Below, piece after piece: positions 15,933-23,703 of a stretch of 51,174 nt of DNA. The first letter of the stretch is position 1; each line of letters begins with the position of its first letter. The DNA lies in NCBI GenBank assembly GCA_015654535.1, contig JAATGU010000159.1, positions 1 to 51,174 on the forward strand. Reading direction: 5' to 3'. The position numbers and the translations under genes were made by a program. Origin of the DNA: Bacteroidales bacterium (lineage in GTDB: Bacteria > Bacteroidota > Bacteroidia > Bacteroidales > Bacteroidaceae). The notes under the pieces are model-generated. The model did no database searches and was not told where the DNA came from. It saw only the letters and a list, made by a program, of their open reading frames with translations.

Positions 15933-18371
15933 CTATCTGATATTAGCAATACTCATTATATCTGCAAAAACTCCCGCGGCAGTCACCCCCGCTCCCGCTC
16001 CGTATCCCTGGATCATCATAGGATATTCACGGTAACGCTCGGTGGTGAGCAGGATTATATTGTTACTTCCCTCAAGACCGTAGAATGGATGCCGGGCATC
16101 CACCGCTTGCAGTCCCACGGAAGCCTTACCTTCGTCGAGTTTGGCGACAAACCGCCAATGTTTCTTTTCACTTTCCAGTACTTTCCTTTTTGCTTCAAAA
16201 TCCGCGTCGAGGGAAGGCACTTTTTTCCAGAATTCTTCCAGATTTCCGGTGAAGAACTCCTCGGGTACAAAGAGATGTTTCTCCACATCCTCCTGTTCCA
16301 GCTGATAACCCGCCTCACGCGCCAGAATCACCAGTTTACGAATCACGTCTTTCCCGCTGAGATCTATACGAGGGTCGGGTTCTGAATAATGTTCCTCCTG
16401 AGCCATCTTGACGGTTTGGCTAAAAGGTACATCGGCACTAATCTTGTTGAAGATATAATTCAATGTGCCGGACAGGATAGCTTCTATCTTTATAATCCGG
16501 TCACCACTATTGATCAAGTCATTAATAGTGTTTATAATCGGAAGACCAGCGCCCACGTTTGTCTCGAAAAGAAATTTCACTCCACGATGACGGGCAATCT
16601 GCTTCAACTCAAAATAATCCTCATACTTAGAAGAAGCGGCTATTTTATTGGCGGCTACCACCGAAATGTTGTGCGATAGCAATTCTTTGTAGATGGAAGC
16701 CACCTCAGCACTTGCTGTACAATCAACGAATACCGAGTTGAATATGTTCATCCCGATCACTTCATTTCTAAGAACTTCCGGCGAGTTTGCCAATCCTTTT
16801 TTACGTAATTGTTCCTTGCAATTAGTCAGATCAATTCCTTCACGGCGGAAAAGCGCGTAAGCATGGTTAGAAATCCCAACCACATTCAACTTCAATCCGT
16901 TTTGATGCATCAGGTTTTGCTGCTGACAGCGGATTTGATCAATCAGACTTCCGCCTACCGTACCAATTCCACAGATAAAGAGATTCAATACCTGATATTC
17001 GGACAAAAAGAATGAATCGTGAATCACATTAAGTGTTTTGCGAAGAGAACGGGCATCAATTACAAAAGAGATGTTTGTCTCGGAAGCTCCTTGCGCGCAG
17101 GCTATCACATTAATACCGTTACGTCCCAGCGTACCAAAAAGTTTTCCTGCAATGCCGGGAGTATGCTTCATATTCTCGCCTACAACAGCTACCGTTGCCA
17201 GTCCATTCTCGGCCATCACACTACTAATCTCGCCTATTTCTATTTCTTTGGCGAACTCTTCATTGAGTACCTCACAAGCTAATTCCGCATCGGCGGTTCT
17301 TACTCCAATGGAAGTGTTATTCTCGGAAGATGCCTGAGACACCATGAACACACTGATACCGCCTTTAGCCAAAGCTTTGAAGATGCGATAATTAACACCG
17401 ATGACCCCTACCATCCCCAATCCCTGAACAGTGATCAGGCTGGTATCATTGATAGATGAAATGCCTTTGATGGCCTTTCCTCCGGTGGCGGATTTATCCT
17501 GAACAATTATAGTTCCCGGCGCGGAGGGATTAAAAGTGTTTTTTACAATGATCGGAATATTCTTGTGACACACGGGATAGATAGTGGGAGGATAAATCAC
17601 TTTTGCTCCGAAATTGCACAATTCCATAGCTTCCACATAGCTGAGTTCGCTAATAGGATAGGCAGCGGTGATCACTTTCGGGTCGGCTGTCATAAAGCCA
17701 TCCACATCCGTCCAGATCTCTAATACGGAAGCGTCCAGAGCGGCCGCCAAAATCGCAGCGGTATAGTCCGATCCTCCTCTGCCCAGATTGGTCACATCAC
17801 CACTTACTTTATCTGAAGATATAAATCCGGGTACAAGGGATACACGGGGGATTTCTTTGAATACTTCTTTCACCAGTTCATTGGTCAATTCTCTGTCCAA
17901 CTGATGTTTGCCGTGTTTGTAATCAGTCTTGATAAATTTACGGGCATCGTACCACTTTGCGTCAGTGATCAGCGCGGCGGCAATAATAGATGAGAGCCTT
18001 TCACCATAGCTCACAATAGTGTCTGCTGTTTTTGCGGAGAGGTCTTTTATCAAACAGATTCCCTGAAATATATCTTTCAGCTCATCCAGAAGGGCACGGA
18101 CTTGTTTTTGAAGGGCCATCTGCCGGTCGCCCGCGGGAATCACTTCTTTCACCATATTGGCGTGACGTCTCACTATCTCTTTAAACTCCGTCTCGTAAGA
18201 CGCATCGCCCGCGGCAGCTATCCGGGAAGTATGAATCAATTTATCGGTGATTCCTCCCAATGCGGAGACTACTACAATTACGGATTCTTCAGATGATTCT
18301 ACTATCTTTTTAACATTTAAAATACTGTTCACGGAACCTACGGATGTTCCGCCGAATTTCATTACTTTCAT
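15933..18371 (-). CDS. thrA: Bifunctional aspartokinase I / homoserine dehydrogenase I
   Basis: An 812-residue fusion catalysing the first and third steps of the aspartate pathway. The kinase half begins MKVMKFGGTSVGS (KFGGTSV motif) with LGRGGSDYTAA; two ACT regulatory domains occupy about 310-465 (GLGMVGVIGV, VAVVGENM) and probably bind threonine. The dehydrogenase half (about 467-812) opens with a Rossmann motif LFICGIGTVGGSLI and contains NKIAASSKYEDYFEL and EHYSEPDPRIDLSGKDVIRKL. First gene of the thr operon, with a 200-base leader containing a Thr-rich small ORF that suggests attenuation. Confidence 0.97.
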   Translation of the reverse strand: MKVMKFGGTSVGSVNSILNVKKIVESSEESVIVVVSALGGITDKLIHTSRIAAAGDASYETEFKEIVRRHANMVKEVIPAGDRQMALQKQVRALLDELKDIFQGICLIKDLSAKTADTIVSYGERLSSIIAAALITDAKWYDARKFIKTDYKHGKHQLDRELTNELVKEVFKEIPRVSLVPGFISSDKVSGDVTNLGRGGSDYTAAILAAALDASVLEIWTDVDGFMTADPKVITAAYPISELSYVEAMELCNFGAKVIYPPTIYPVCHKNIPIIVKNTFNPSAPGTIIVQDKSATGGKAIKGISSINDTSLITVQGLGMVGVIGVNYRIFKALAKGGISVFMVSQASSENNTSIGVRTADAELACEVLNEEFAKEIEIGEISSVMAENGLATVAVVGENMKHTPGIAGKLFGTLGRNGINVIACAQGASETNISFVIDARSLRKTLNVIHDSFFLSEYQVLNLFICGIGTVGGSLIDQIRCQQQNLMHQNGLKLNVVGISNHAYALFRREGIDLTNCKEQLRKKGLANSPEVLRNEVIGMNIFNSVFVDCTASAEVASIYKELLSHNISVVAANKIAASSKYEDYFELKQIARHRGVKFLFETNVGAGLPIINTINDLINSGDRIIKIEAILSGTLNYIFNKISADVPFSQTVKMAQEEHYSEPDPRIDLSGKDVIRKLVILAREAGYQLEQEDVEKHLFVPEEFFTGNLEEFWKKVPSLDADFEAKRKVLESEKKHWRFVAKLDEGKASVGLQAVDARHPFYGLEGSNNIILLTTERYREYPMMIQGYGAGAGVTAAGVFADIMSIANIR

Positions 18372-18495
18372 GTTTATAATTTTAGGAACTCACACCGTTA
18401 AGGCACAAGTTAATATGGATAAACTAAATAAAAATGATTTTTAATTAATGCCTACTGTCTGTAAGCGTGATTCACGTAGAAACACAAAACTATCA

Positions 18496-18570
18496 TTAAC
18501 CCCAAAGGGTCGTGGTGCACATGGAGGTGATATGTGGATAGTAATTTGTCATACTCTTAGGTTCTATCAT
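18496..18570 (-). CDS. Candidate thr operon leader peptide
   Basis: A 24-codon ORF between the thrA promoter box and thrA, too short for routine ORF calls. It has five Thr codons, three of them consecutive near the end (Met-Cys-Thr-Thr-Thr-Leu-Trp-Gly), plus two Ile and three Met codons: all end products of the pathway. It is followed in frame by three consecutive stops, TAA TGA TAG. The ATG begins 15 bases after the -7 box, so the 5' untranslated part would be very short. This resembles thrL of enterobacteria in logic, not in sequence. No strong GC-rich terminator follows; only CGTGA-A-TCACG and an AT-only hairpin (TAAAAAT-C-ATTTTTA) lie before thrA. Confidence 0.5.
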   Translation of the reverse strand: MIEPKSMTNYYPHITSMCTTTLWG

Positions 18571-18585
18571 TGTTGATAAGTGGTG

Positions 18586-18593
18586 CAAAAATA
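18586..18593 (-). promoter_or_regulatory. Bacteroidetes -7 box for the thr operon
   Basis: Minus strand TATTTTTG matches TAnnTTTG. No TTTG -33 box at the usual 19-base spacing was seen. Placement just ahead of the Thr-rich leader ORF supports it. Confidence 0.5.
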
Positions 18594-18721
18594 CGAATTC
18601 TTTTTATCAATCTATTCGTTTTCGGCAAAAAAATGTGATAAAATGAATAGAAAAGAGAAAGAAACCGGAAAAATTTCTCTTTTTCTTTGCGCCATTTTAT
18701 TAGAACGAGAGGAATGATTGG

Positions 18722-18809
18722 AAATATCTTGTACAAAACAATGAAATCTTTTGTACGGAAGATTGTATTGTTCTGTACAAAAGATTGCTTTCTTTTGTAC
18801 AGCTTCTTT
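18722..18809. repeat. Array of four 22-bp imperfect palindromes (GTAC core)
   Basis: GTAC occurs at 18731, 18753, 18775 and 18797, exactly 22 bases apart. Each is the centre of an imperfect palindrome near consensus TCTTTTGTACAAAAGA, and the four 22-bp units abut without spacers. It lies in the divergent interval between thrA and ansA, about 130 bases upstream of the thrA -7 box. The periodicity is seen directly; a role as operator array is inferred. Confidence 0.8.
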
Positions 18810-18951
18810 TCTATGTCTCCTCGGCGCTAAAAAATGGACTCGGAAGATACTATCCGAGCTTCTTTAATTCTTGTGAAAGTCTGTAACGGTTTCTTCAGAA
18901 AGTTTTTTCAGAGTTTTATGTCATTATGATATTAAATAAAAGATTATTTCC

Positions 18952-18959
18952 TATATTTG
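18952..18959 (+). promoter_or_regulatory. Bacteroidetes -7 box for ansA
   Basis: TATATTTG matches TAnnTTTG and ends 27 bases before the ansA ATG. The -33 box is not evident. Confidence 0.5.
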
Positions 18960-18986
18960 TAGCTTTACATTGGTAAAATATAAAGG

Positions 18987-20024
18987 ATGAAAGCAGAATA
19001 TACTTCCGTATTGATAATTTACACCGGAGGAACTATCGGAATGATTGAGAATACCGAAACGGGGGCTTTGGAGAACTTTAACTTTGAACAACTGCAAAGA
19101 CATGTTCCGGAACTGAAGAAATTGGATTTCAATATAGAATCTTATCAGTTCGATCCTCCCCGCGACTCTTCGGACATGGATCCTGAAGCATGGGCGGAGT
19201 TGGTGCGGATTATTTATGATAATTATAATGACTATGACGGATTTGTGATTTTGCATGGCACGGACACCATGGCTTACACAGCTTCCGCCCTCAGCTTTAT
19301 GCTCGAGAATCTCAATAAACCGGTCATTCTCACGGGGTCACAACTTCCCATTGGAGTACTTCGCACGGATGGAAAAGAAAATTTGATGACGAGTCTGGAG
19401 ATTGCCGCAGCAAAATACAAGAATAAACCACTGGTTCCTGAGGTTTGCATTTTCTTTGAAAACCACTTGATGAGAGGAAACAGGACAACCAAAATAAACG
19501 CGGAGAATTTCAATGCGTTCCGTTCTTATAATTATCCGGCACTTGCGGGGGTGGGTATCCACATAAAATATGAACTTTCACTCATTCATCATTGTACGAA
19601 CGAAAAGCCTCTTACCCCGCACTTGGCTTTAGACACAAACGTGGTGGTTCTTAAGTTGTTTCCCGGTATTCAGGAGAGTGTGATCTCTGCAATACTGGCT
19701 ATTCCGGGACTAAAGGCTGTAGTGTTGGAAACTTACGGTTCGGGTAACGCTCCCCGGAAAGTATGGCTCACCAATCTACTTATTGAGGCCAACGAGCGGG
19801 GAATTGTAATTGTCAACATCACCCAGTGTAGCGCGGGTACGGTGGAAATGGACAGATATGAAACGGGACGGCAATTGCTTGATGCGGGCATATTGAGTGG
19901 ATATGACAGTACCACGGAATCTGCCGTTACCAAACTAATGTTTCTCCTTGGACACAGGCTTCCACCTAATGAGGTGCGACAAATGATGAAGATTTCCATC
20001 GCGGGAGAAATTACGGTTAATTAA
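18987..20024 (+). CDS. ansA: Type I (cytoplasmic) L-asparaginase
   Basis: Hydrolyses asparagine to aspartate and ammonia. At 345 residues with no signal peptide it is of the cytoplasmic type I class. Both catalytic threonine motifs are present: IIYTGGTIGMI at the N terminus (first Thr of TGGTIG) and VILHGTDTMAYTASAL (HGTDTM). The NITQCSAGTVEM segment near 280 is typical of AnsA. It stands divergent from the thr operon, whose first enzyme uses aspartate, its product. Confidence 0.95.
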   Translation: MKAEYTSVLIIYTGGTIGMIENTETGALENFNFEQLQRHVPELKKLDFNIESYQFDPPRDSSDMDPEAWAELVRIIYDNYNDYDGFVILHGTDTMAYTASALSFMLENLNKPVILTGSQLPIGVLRTDGKENLMTSLEIAAAKYKNKPLVPEVCIFFENHLMRGNRTTKINAENFNAFRSYNYPALAGVGIHIKYELSLIHHCTNEKPLTPHLALDTNVVVLKLFPGIQESVISAILAIPGLKAVVLETYGSGNAPRKVWLTNLLIEANERGIVIVNITQCSAGTVEMDRYETGRQLLDAGILSGYDSTTESAVTKLMFLLGHRLPPNEVRQMMKISIAGEITVN

Positions 20025-20046
20025 TCTGTTTCTTAAAAATTATCGG

Positions 20047-20054
20047 TACTTTTG
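20047..20054 (+). promoter_or_regulatory. Bacteroidetes -7 box for radA
   Basis: TACTTTTG matches TAnnTTTG and lies 25 bases before the radA ATG, inside the short gap after ansA. The -33 region lacks a clear TTTG. Confidence 0.5.
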
Positions 20055-20079
20055 CAATTATATATAACAGATGTGAGTG

Positions 20080-21447
20080 ATGGCAAAAGATAAAACCGTA
20101 TATGTATGCTCTAACTGTGGGCAGGATTCACCGAAATGGATTGGAAAATGCCCGTCGTGCGGGGAATGGAACACGTACATTGAAGAGGTTGTCCATAGGG
20201 AGATACCTAATAAACGGCCGGTTTCGGGCATTGAAACGCCTAAGGCGAAACCGATATCCATTTGCGATATCACTACTTCCGATGAACCTCGGATTGACTT
20301 AAAGGATGAGGAGCTAAACCGTGTGCTGGGAGGTGGACTGGTACCCGGATCGCTGGTATTAATCGGTGGAGAACCGGGGATTGGTAAGTCTACACTGGTG
20401 TTACAGACGGTACTACGGATGACCGACCGCCGCATTCTCTATGTTTCCGGTGAAGAGAGCGCCCGCCAACTGAAACTTCGGGCAGATCGTATTCATCATA
20501 ACTCTTCGGATTGCCTCATTGTCTGCGAAACTTCCCTGGAGCAAATTTATATTCACATCAAGAATACCCGTCCCGAACTGGTTATCATCGATTCCATTCA
20601 AACCATTTCCACGGAAACCATCGAATCTTCGCCTGGGAGCATTGCCCAAGTACGCGAATGTGCTGCTTCCATCCTGAAGTTTGCCAAAGAGACGGACACT
20701 TCCGTGCTACTCATTGGCCATATAAACAAGGAGGGTAGCATAGCCGGCCCCAAGGTTTTGGAACATATCGTGGATACGGTGCTACAATTCGAGGGAGATC
20801 AACATTATATGTACCGCATCCTGCGTTCTATCAAAAATCGCTTCGGAAGTACTTCCGAATTAGGCATTTACGAAATGCGGCAGGATGGATTGCGACAAGT
20901 GAGCAATCCGTCGGAACTTCTTTTGTCTCAGGATCATGAAGGGATGAGCGGAGTAGCTATCGCTTCAGCCATCGAAGGAGTCCGCCCTTTCCTCATCGAA
21001 ACACAAGCACTTGTGAGTTCGGCTGCCTACGGCACTCCTCAGCGTTCCGCCACTGGTTTTGACCTTCGTCGCATGAACATGTTGCTGGCTGTACTGGAAA
21101 AACGGGTGGGATTCAAATTATCCCAGAAGGATGTCTTTTTAAATATTGCCGGAGGCTTAAAAGTAAGCGATCCGGCCATCGATCTTTCCGTTATCAGCGC
21201 CATTCTTTCGTCCAACATGGACACAGGGATTGAACGCGAAGTCTGTATGGCTGGCGAAGTAGGTCTTTCGGGCGAAATCCGTCCGGTGAATCGCATCGAA
21301 CAACGTATTGGTGAAGCGGAAAAGTTGGGCTTTAAGCGCATTATCATCCCTAAATATAATTTGCAGGGATTGGATAAAAAGAAAATAAATATCGAACTGG
21401 TCCCGGTCAGAAAAGTGGAAGAAGCCTTCCGCTGCCTGTTTGGATAA
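20080..21447 (+). CDS. radA: DNA repair protein RadA
   Basis: RecA-like ATPase promoting branch migration in recombinational repair; 455 residues. A four-Cys zinc finger (CSNCG at 10-13, CPSCG at 24-27) is followed by a Walker A loop GGEPGIGKST (97-106), Walker B LVIIDSIQT, the RadA-specific KNRFG motif and a C-terminal Lon-protease-like domain (NIAGGLKVSDPAIDLSV, EVGLSGEIRPV). Start placed at ATG (MAKDKTVYV) rather than the GTG one codon earlier. The next gene begins 15 bases after its stop, suggesting co-transcription. Confidence 0.97.
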   Translation: MAKDKTVYVCSNCGQDSPKWIGKCPSCGEWNTYIEEVVHREIPNKRPVSGIETPKAKPISICDITTSDEPRIDLKDEELNRVLGGGLVPGSLVLIGGEPGIGKSTLVLQTVLRMTDRRILYVSGEESARQLKLRADRIHHNSSDCLIVCETSLEQIYIHIKNTRPELVIIDSIQTISTETIESSPGSIAQVRECAASILKFAKETDTSVLLIGHINKEGSIAGPKVLEHIVDTVLQFEGDQHYMYRILRSIKNRFGSTSELGIYEMRQDGLRQVSNPSELLLSQDHEGMSGVAIASAIEGVRPFLIETQALVSSAAYGTPQRSATGFDLRRMNMLLAVLEKRVGFKLSQKDVFLNIAGGLKVSDPAIDLSVISAILSSNMDTGIEREVCMAGEVGLSGEIRPVNRIEQRIGEAEKLGFKRIIIPKYNLQGLDKKKINIELVPVRKVEEAFRCLFG

Positions 21448-21462
21448 CACAGAAAAAGAAGA

Positions 21463-23022
21463 ATGATACAAGAAATACAATTACGAATCTTACCTGAGAT
21501 TGCCGCCAATGAACAGCAACTCAAGGCATATATATCCAGAGAGCATGGCATCTCTCTGAAACAGCTTAATGCGGTCCGCATTCTCAAACGAAGCATTGAT
21601 GCCCGCCAACGAATGGTTTTTGTAAACTTAAAGGTGCGTGCGTATGTCAATGAGACTCCCACGGATGATGAATTTACGCACACTGTATATAATAAGGTGG
21701 AGAATGCTCCACAAGTCATCGTGGTTGGAGCAGGTCCCGGCGGACTTTTTGCCGCTCTCCGGTTAATAGAACTGGGGATAAAACCAATTGTGGTGGAACG
21801 TGGCAAGAATGTGCACGACCGGAAAAAGGATATTGCGCTGATTTCACGGGAACAAACCGTGAATCCCGAGTCTAACTACAGTTTTGGTGAAGGGGGAGCA
21901 GGTGCTTTTTCAGATGGGAAGCTCTATACCCGCAGTAAAAAGCGGGGAAATACAGATCGGATTCTGAATATATTCTGCCAACACGGAGCAAGCAGCTCTA
22001 TTCTTGTGGATGCCCATCCGCATATCGGCACGGATAAATTACCGAAGGTGATTGAAAACATGCGCAATACCATTATTGAATGTGGAGGTGAAGTACACTT
22101 TGAAACCCGTATGGAGTCCTTGATCATTGAGAATAATGAATTAAAAGGCATAGAAACAAACACGGGAAAGACCTTTTTGGGTCCGGTAATTCTGGCGACC
22201 GGTCACTCAGCACGCGACGTTTACCGCTGGTTGGCCGCCAATAATGTGCCTATTGAAGCGAAAGGAATCGCCGTAGGCGTACGATTGGAACATCCGCAAA
22301 TGCTGATTGACCAGATACAATACCACAACAAAGAAGGAAGGGGCGATTATCTTCCCGCCGCGGAATATAGTTTCGTCACTCAGGTGGAAGGCAGAGGTGT
22401 GTATAGTTTCTGCATGTGTCCGGGAGGTTTCGTAGTTCCCGCCGCCAGTAGTGCGGAACAAGTGGTGGTGAATGGCATGTCTCCATCCAACCGGGGCTCA
22501 AAGTGGAGCAACGCAGGCATGGTAGTCGAGATACATCCCGAAGACTTTCCGGAATACGCCAAATATGGTCCGCTCGCATTAATGGAATTTCAGGAAGAAT
22601 TGGAACATCAATGCTGGATGCAAGGTGGAAGAAACCAGACCGCACCCGCGCAGTGTATGGCGGATTTCACCAAAGGAAAGTTAGGAATCTCCCTGCCCGA
22701 ATCCTCTTATAGCCCGGGCTTGGTCTCTTCTCCCTTACATTTCTGGATGCCATCCTTTATCAGCAAACGACTTTCACTGGGTTTCCAGCAATTCGGCCAA
22801 TATTCTCATGGATTCCTCACCAACGAAGCCGTCTTGATTGGAGTGGAAACCCGGACTTCTTCACCGGTAAGAATCATCCGTGACGCAGAATCTTTGCAGC
22901 ACATCACCATTCGTGGGTTGTTTCCTTGTGGTGAAGGCGCCGGATATGCGGGAGGGATTGTTTCCGCAGGCATAGATGGCGAACGATGTGCCGAGAGTGC
23001 CGCGAAATGCGCAGGGAAGTAG
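21463..23022 (+). CDS. FAD-dependent oxidoreductase (COG2509-type)
   Basis: Predicted flavoprotein dehydrogenase of 519 residues. An N-terminal domain of about 80 residues precedes a dinucleotide-binding motif VIVVGAGPGGLFAALRLIE (GxGxxG at 89-94) with an acidic end of strand two (VVERG). Family features include YSFGEGGAGAFSDGKLYTR, FCMCPGGFVVPA and a C-terminal FAD loop GLFPCGEGAGYAGGIVSAGIDG. The family is widespread and uncharacterised biochemically; the substrate is unknown. Confidence 0.88.
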   Translation: MIQEIQLRILPEIAANEQQLKAYISREHGISLKQLNAVRILKRSIDARQRMVFVNLKVRAYVNETPTDDEFTHTVYNKVENAPQVIVVGAGPGGLFAALRLIELGIKPIVVERGKNVHDRKKDIALISREQTVNPESNYSFGEGGAGAFSDGKLYTRSKKRGNTDRILNIFCQHGASSSILVDAHPHIGTDKLPKVIENMRNTIIECGGEVHFETRMESLIIENNELKGIETNTGKTFLGPVILATGHSARDVYRWLAANNVPIEAKGIAVGVRLEHPQMLIDQIQYHNKEGRGDYLPAAEYSFVTQVEGRGVYSFCMCPGGFVVPAASSAEQVVVNGMSPSNRGSKWSNAGMVVEIHPEDFPEYAKYGPLALMEFQEELEHQCWMQGGRNQTAPAQCMADFTKGKLGISLPESSYSPGLVSSPLHFWMPSFISKRLSLGFQQFGQYSHGFLTNEAVLIGVETRTSSPVRIIRDAESLQHITIRGLFPCGEGAGYAGGIVSAGIDGERCAESAAKCAGK

Positions 23023-23052
23023 GTACAGGTTTTAATCTTAAAAAGAGAAAGC

Positions 23053-23628
23053 ATGAATGATGAATTAGAAATTGCAATTATAGATTCCAACACACTGACC
23101 TGTATTGGATTGAAACAGTTGCTGGAGAAGCAACTCCAGAAGACTACTATCCGTATCTTCCCGGACTTTTCAAGCTTTGTGGATGATACACCGGATATGT
23201 ACACACACTATTTTATCTCCTCGCAAGTCTATATTCTTTATAATGCCTTCTTCCTTCCACGAAAAGAGAAGACTATTATAATGATGCACGGAGCGGGTAA
23301 TCATTCGTTTCCTGCCTCCAATTACATTGTGAATATCTTTCTTCCGGAAAAGAAGTTAACTTCAGAGATCATGAAGTTATTTTCCAATAAGCCCAATAAT
23401 AGAATGAAACTCCCGTCGGAAGATGATCTTTCGGCGCGGGAAATCGAAGTGTTAATACAGGTCACTAAAGGATTAATCAACAAAGAGATCGCGGATAAAC
23501 TGAATATTAGTCTCACTACAGTAATTTCCCATCGCAAGAACATCACCGAAAAGCTCGGCATAAGATCGGTTTCCGGCCTAACTATCTACGCGGTGATGAA
23601 CGGATATATCTCGCCGGATAGTATCTAA
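23053..23628 (+). CDS. LuxR-type regulator with degenerate receiver-like domain
   Basis: DNA-binding regulator of 191 residues. The C-terminal domain (about 130-190) is a clear LuxR/NarL helix-turn-helix: LSAREIEVLIQVTKGLINKEIADKLNISL, then VISHRKNITEKLG. Residues 1-115 are receiver-like (LEIAIIDSNTLTCIGLKQLLE), but I find no phosphoacceptor Asp at the expected third strand (YFISSQVYI) and no conserved Lys, so phosphorylation is unlikely. It lies 75 bases upstream of a TonB-dependent receptor gene on the same strand and may control it. Confidence 0.85.
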   Translation: MNDELEIAIIDSNTLTCIGLKQLLEKQLQKTTIRIFPDFSSFVDDTPDMYTHYFISSQVYILYNAFFLPRKEKTIIMMHGAGNHSFPASNYIVNIFLPEKKLTSEIMKLFSNKPNNRMKLPSEDDLSAREIEVLIQVTKGLINKEIADKLNISLTTVISHRKNITEKLGIRSVSGLTIYAVMNGYISPDSI

Positions 23629-23703
23629 AAATCCCCATAAATGAGGATTGTATGGTTTCTCTATTCTTACGAACTTTGCAAGCGAAAAGAAAAACCATAC
23701 AAT

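Larger units (their letters stand above)
18372..18986. other. Divergent thrA-ansA intergenic region
   Basis: This 615-base interval holds the thr leader ORF and its -7 box, the four-unit GTAC palindrome array and the ansA -7 box, described separately. Nothing else was recognised between 18600 and 18720 or between 18810 and 18950. Confidence 0.6.

Noticed and set aside
18722..18809. CRISPR array
   Set aside because: The 22-bp units abut without unique spacers, are internally palindromic and no cas genes are present; the same applies to 30076-30163.
20413..21806. Long minus-strand ORFs opposite radA and the FAD oxidoreductase
   Set aside because: They are antisense shadows of well-supported genes and their products resemble no protein family.
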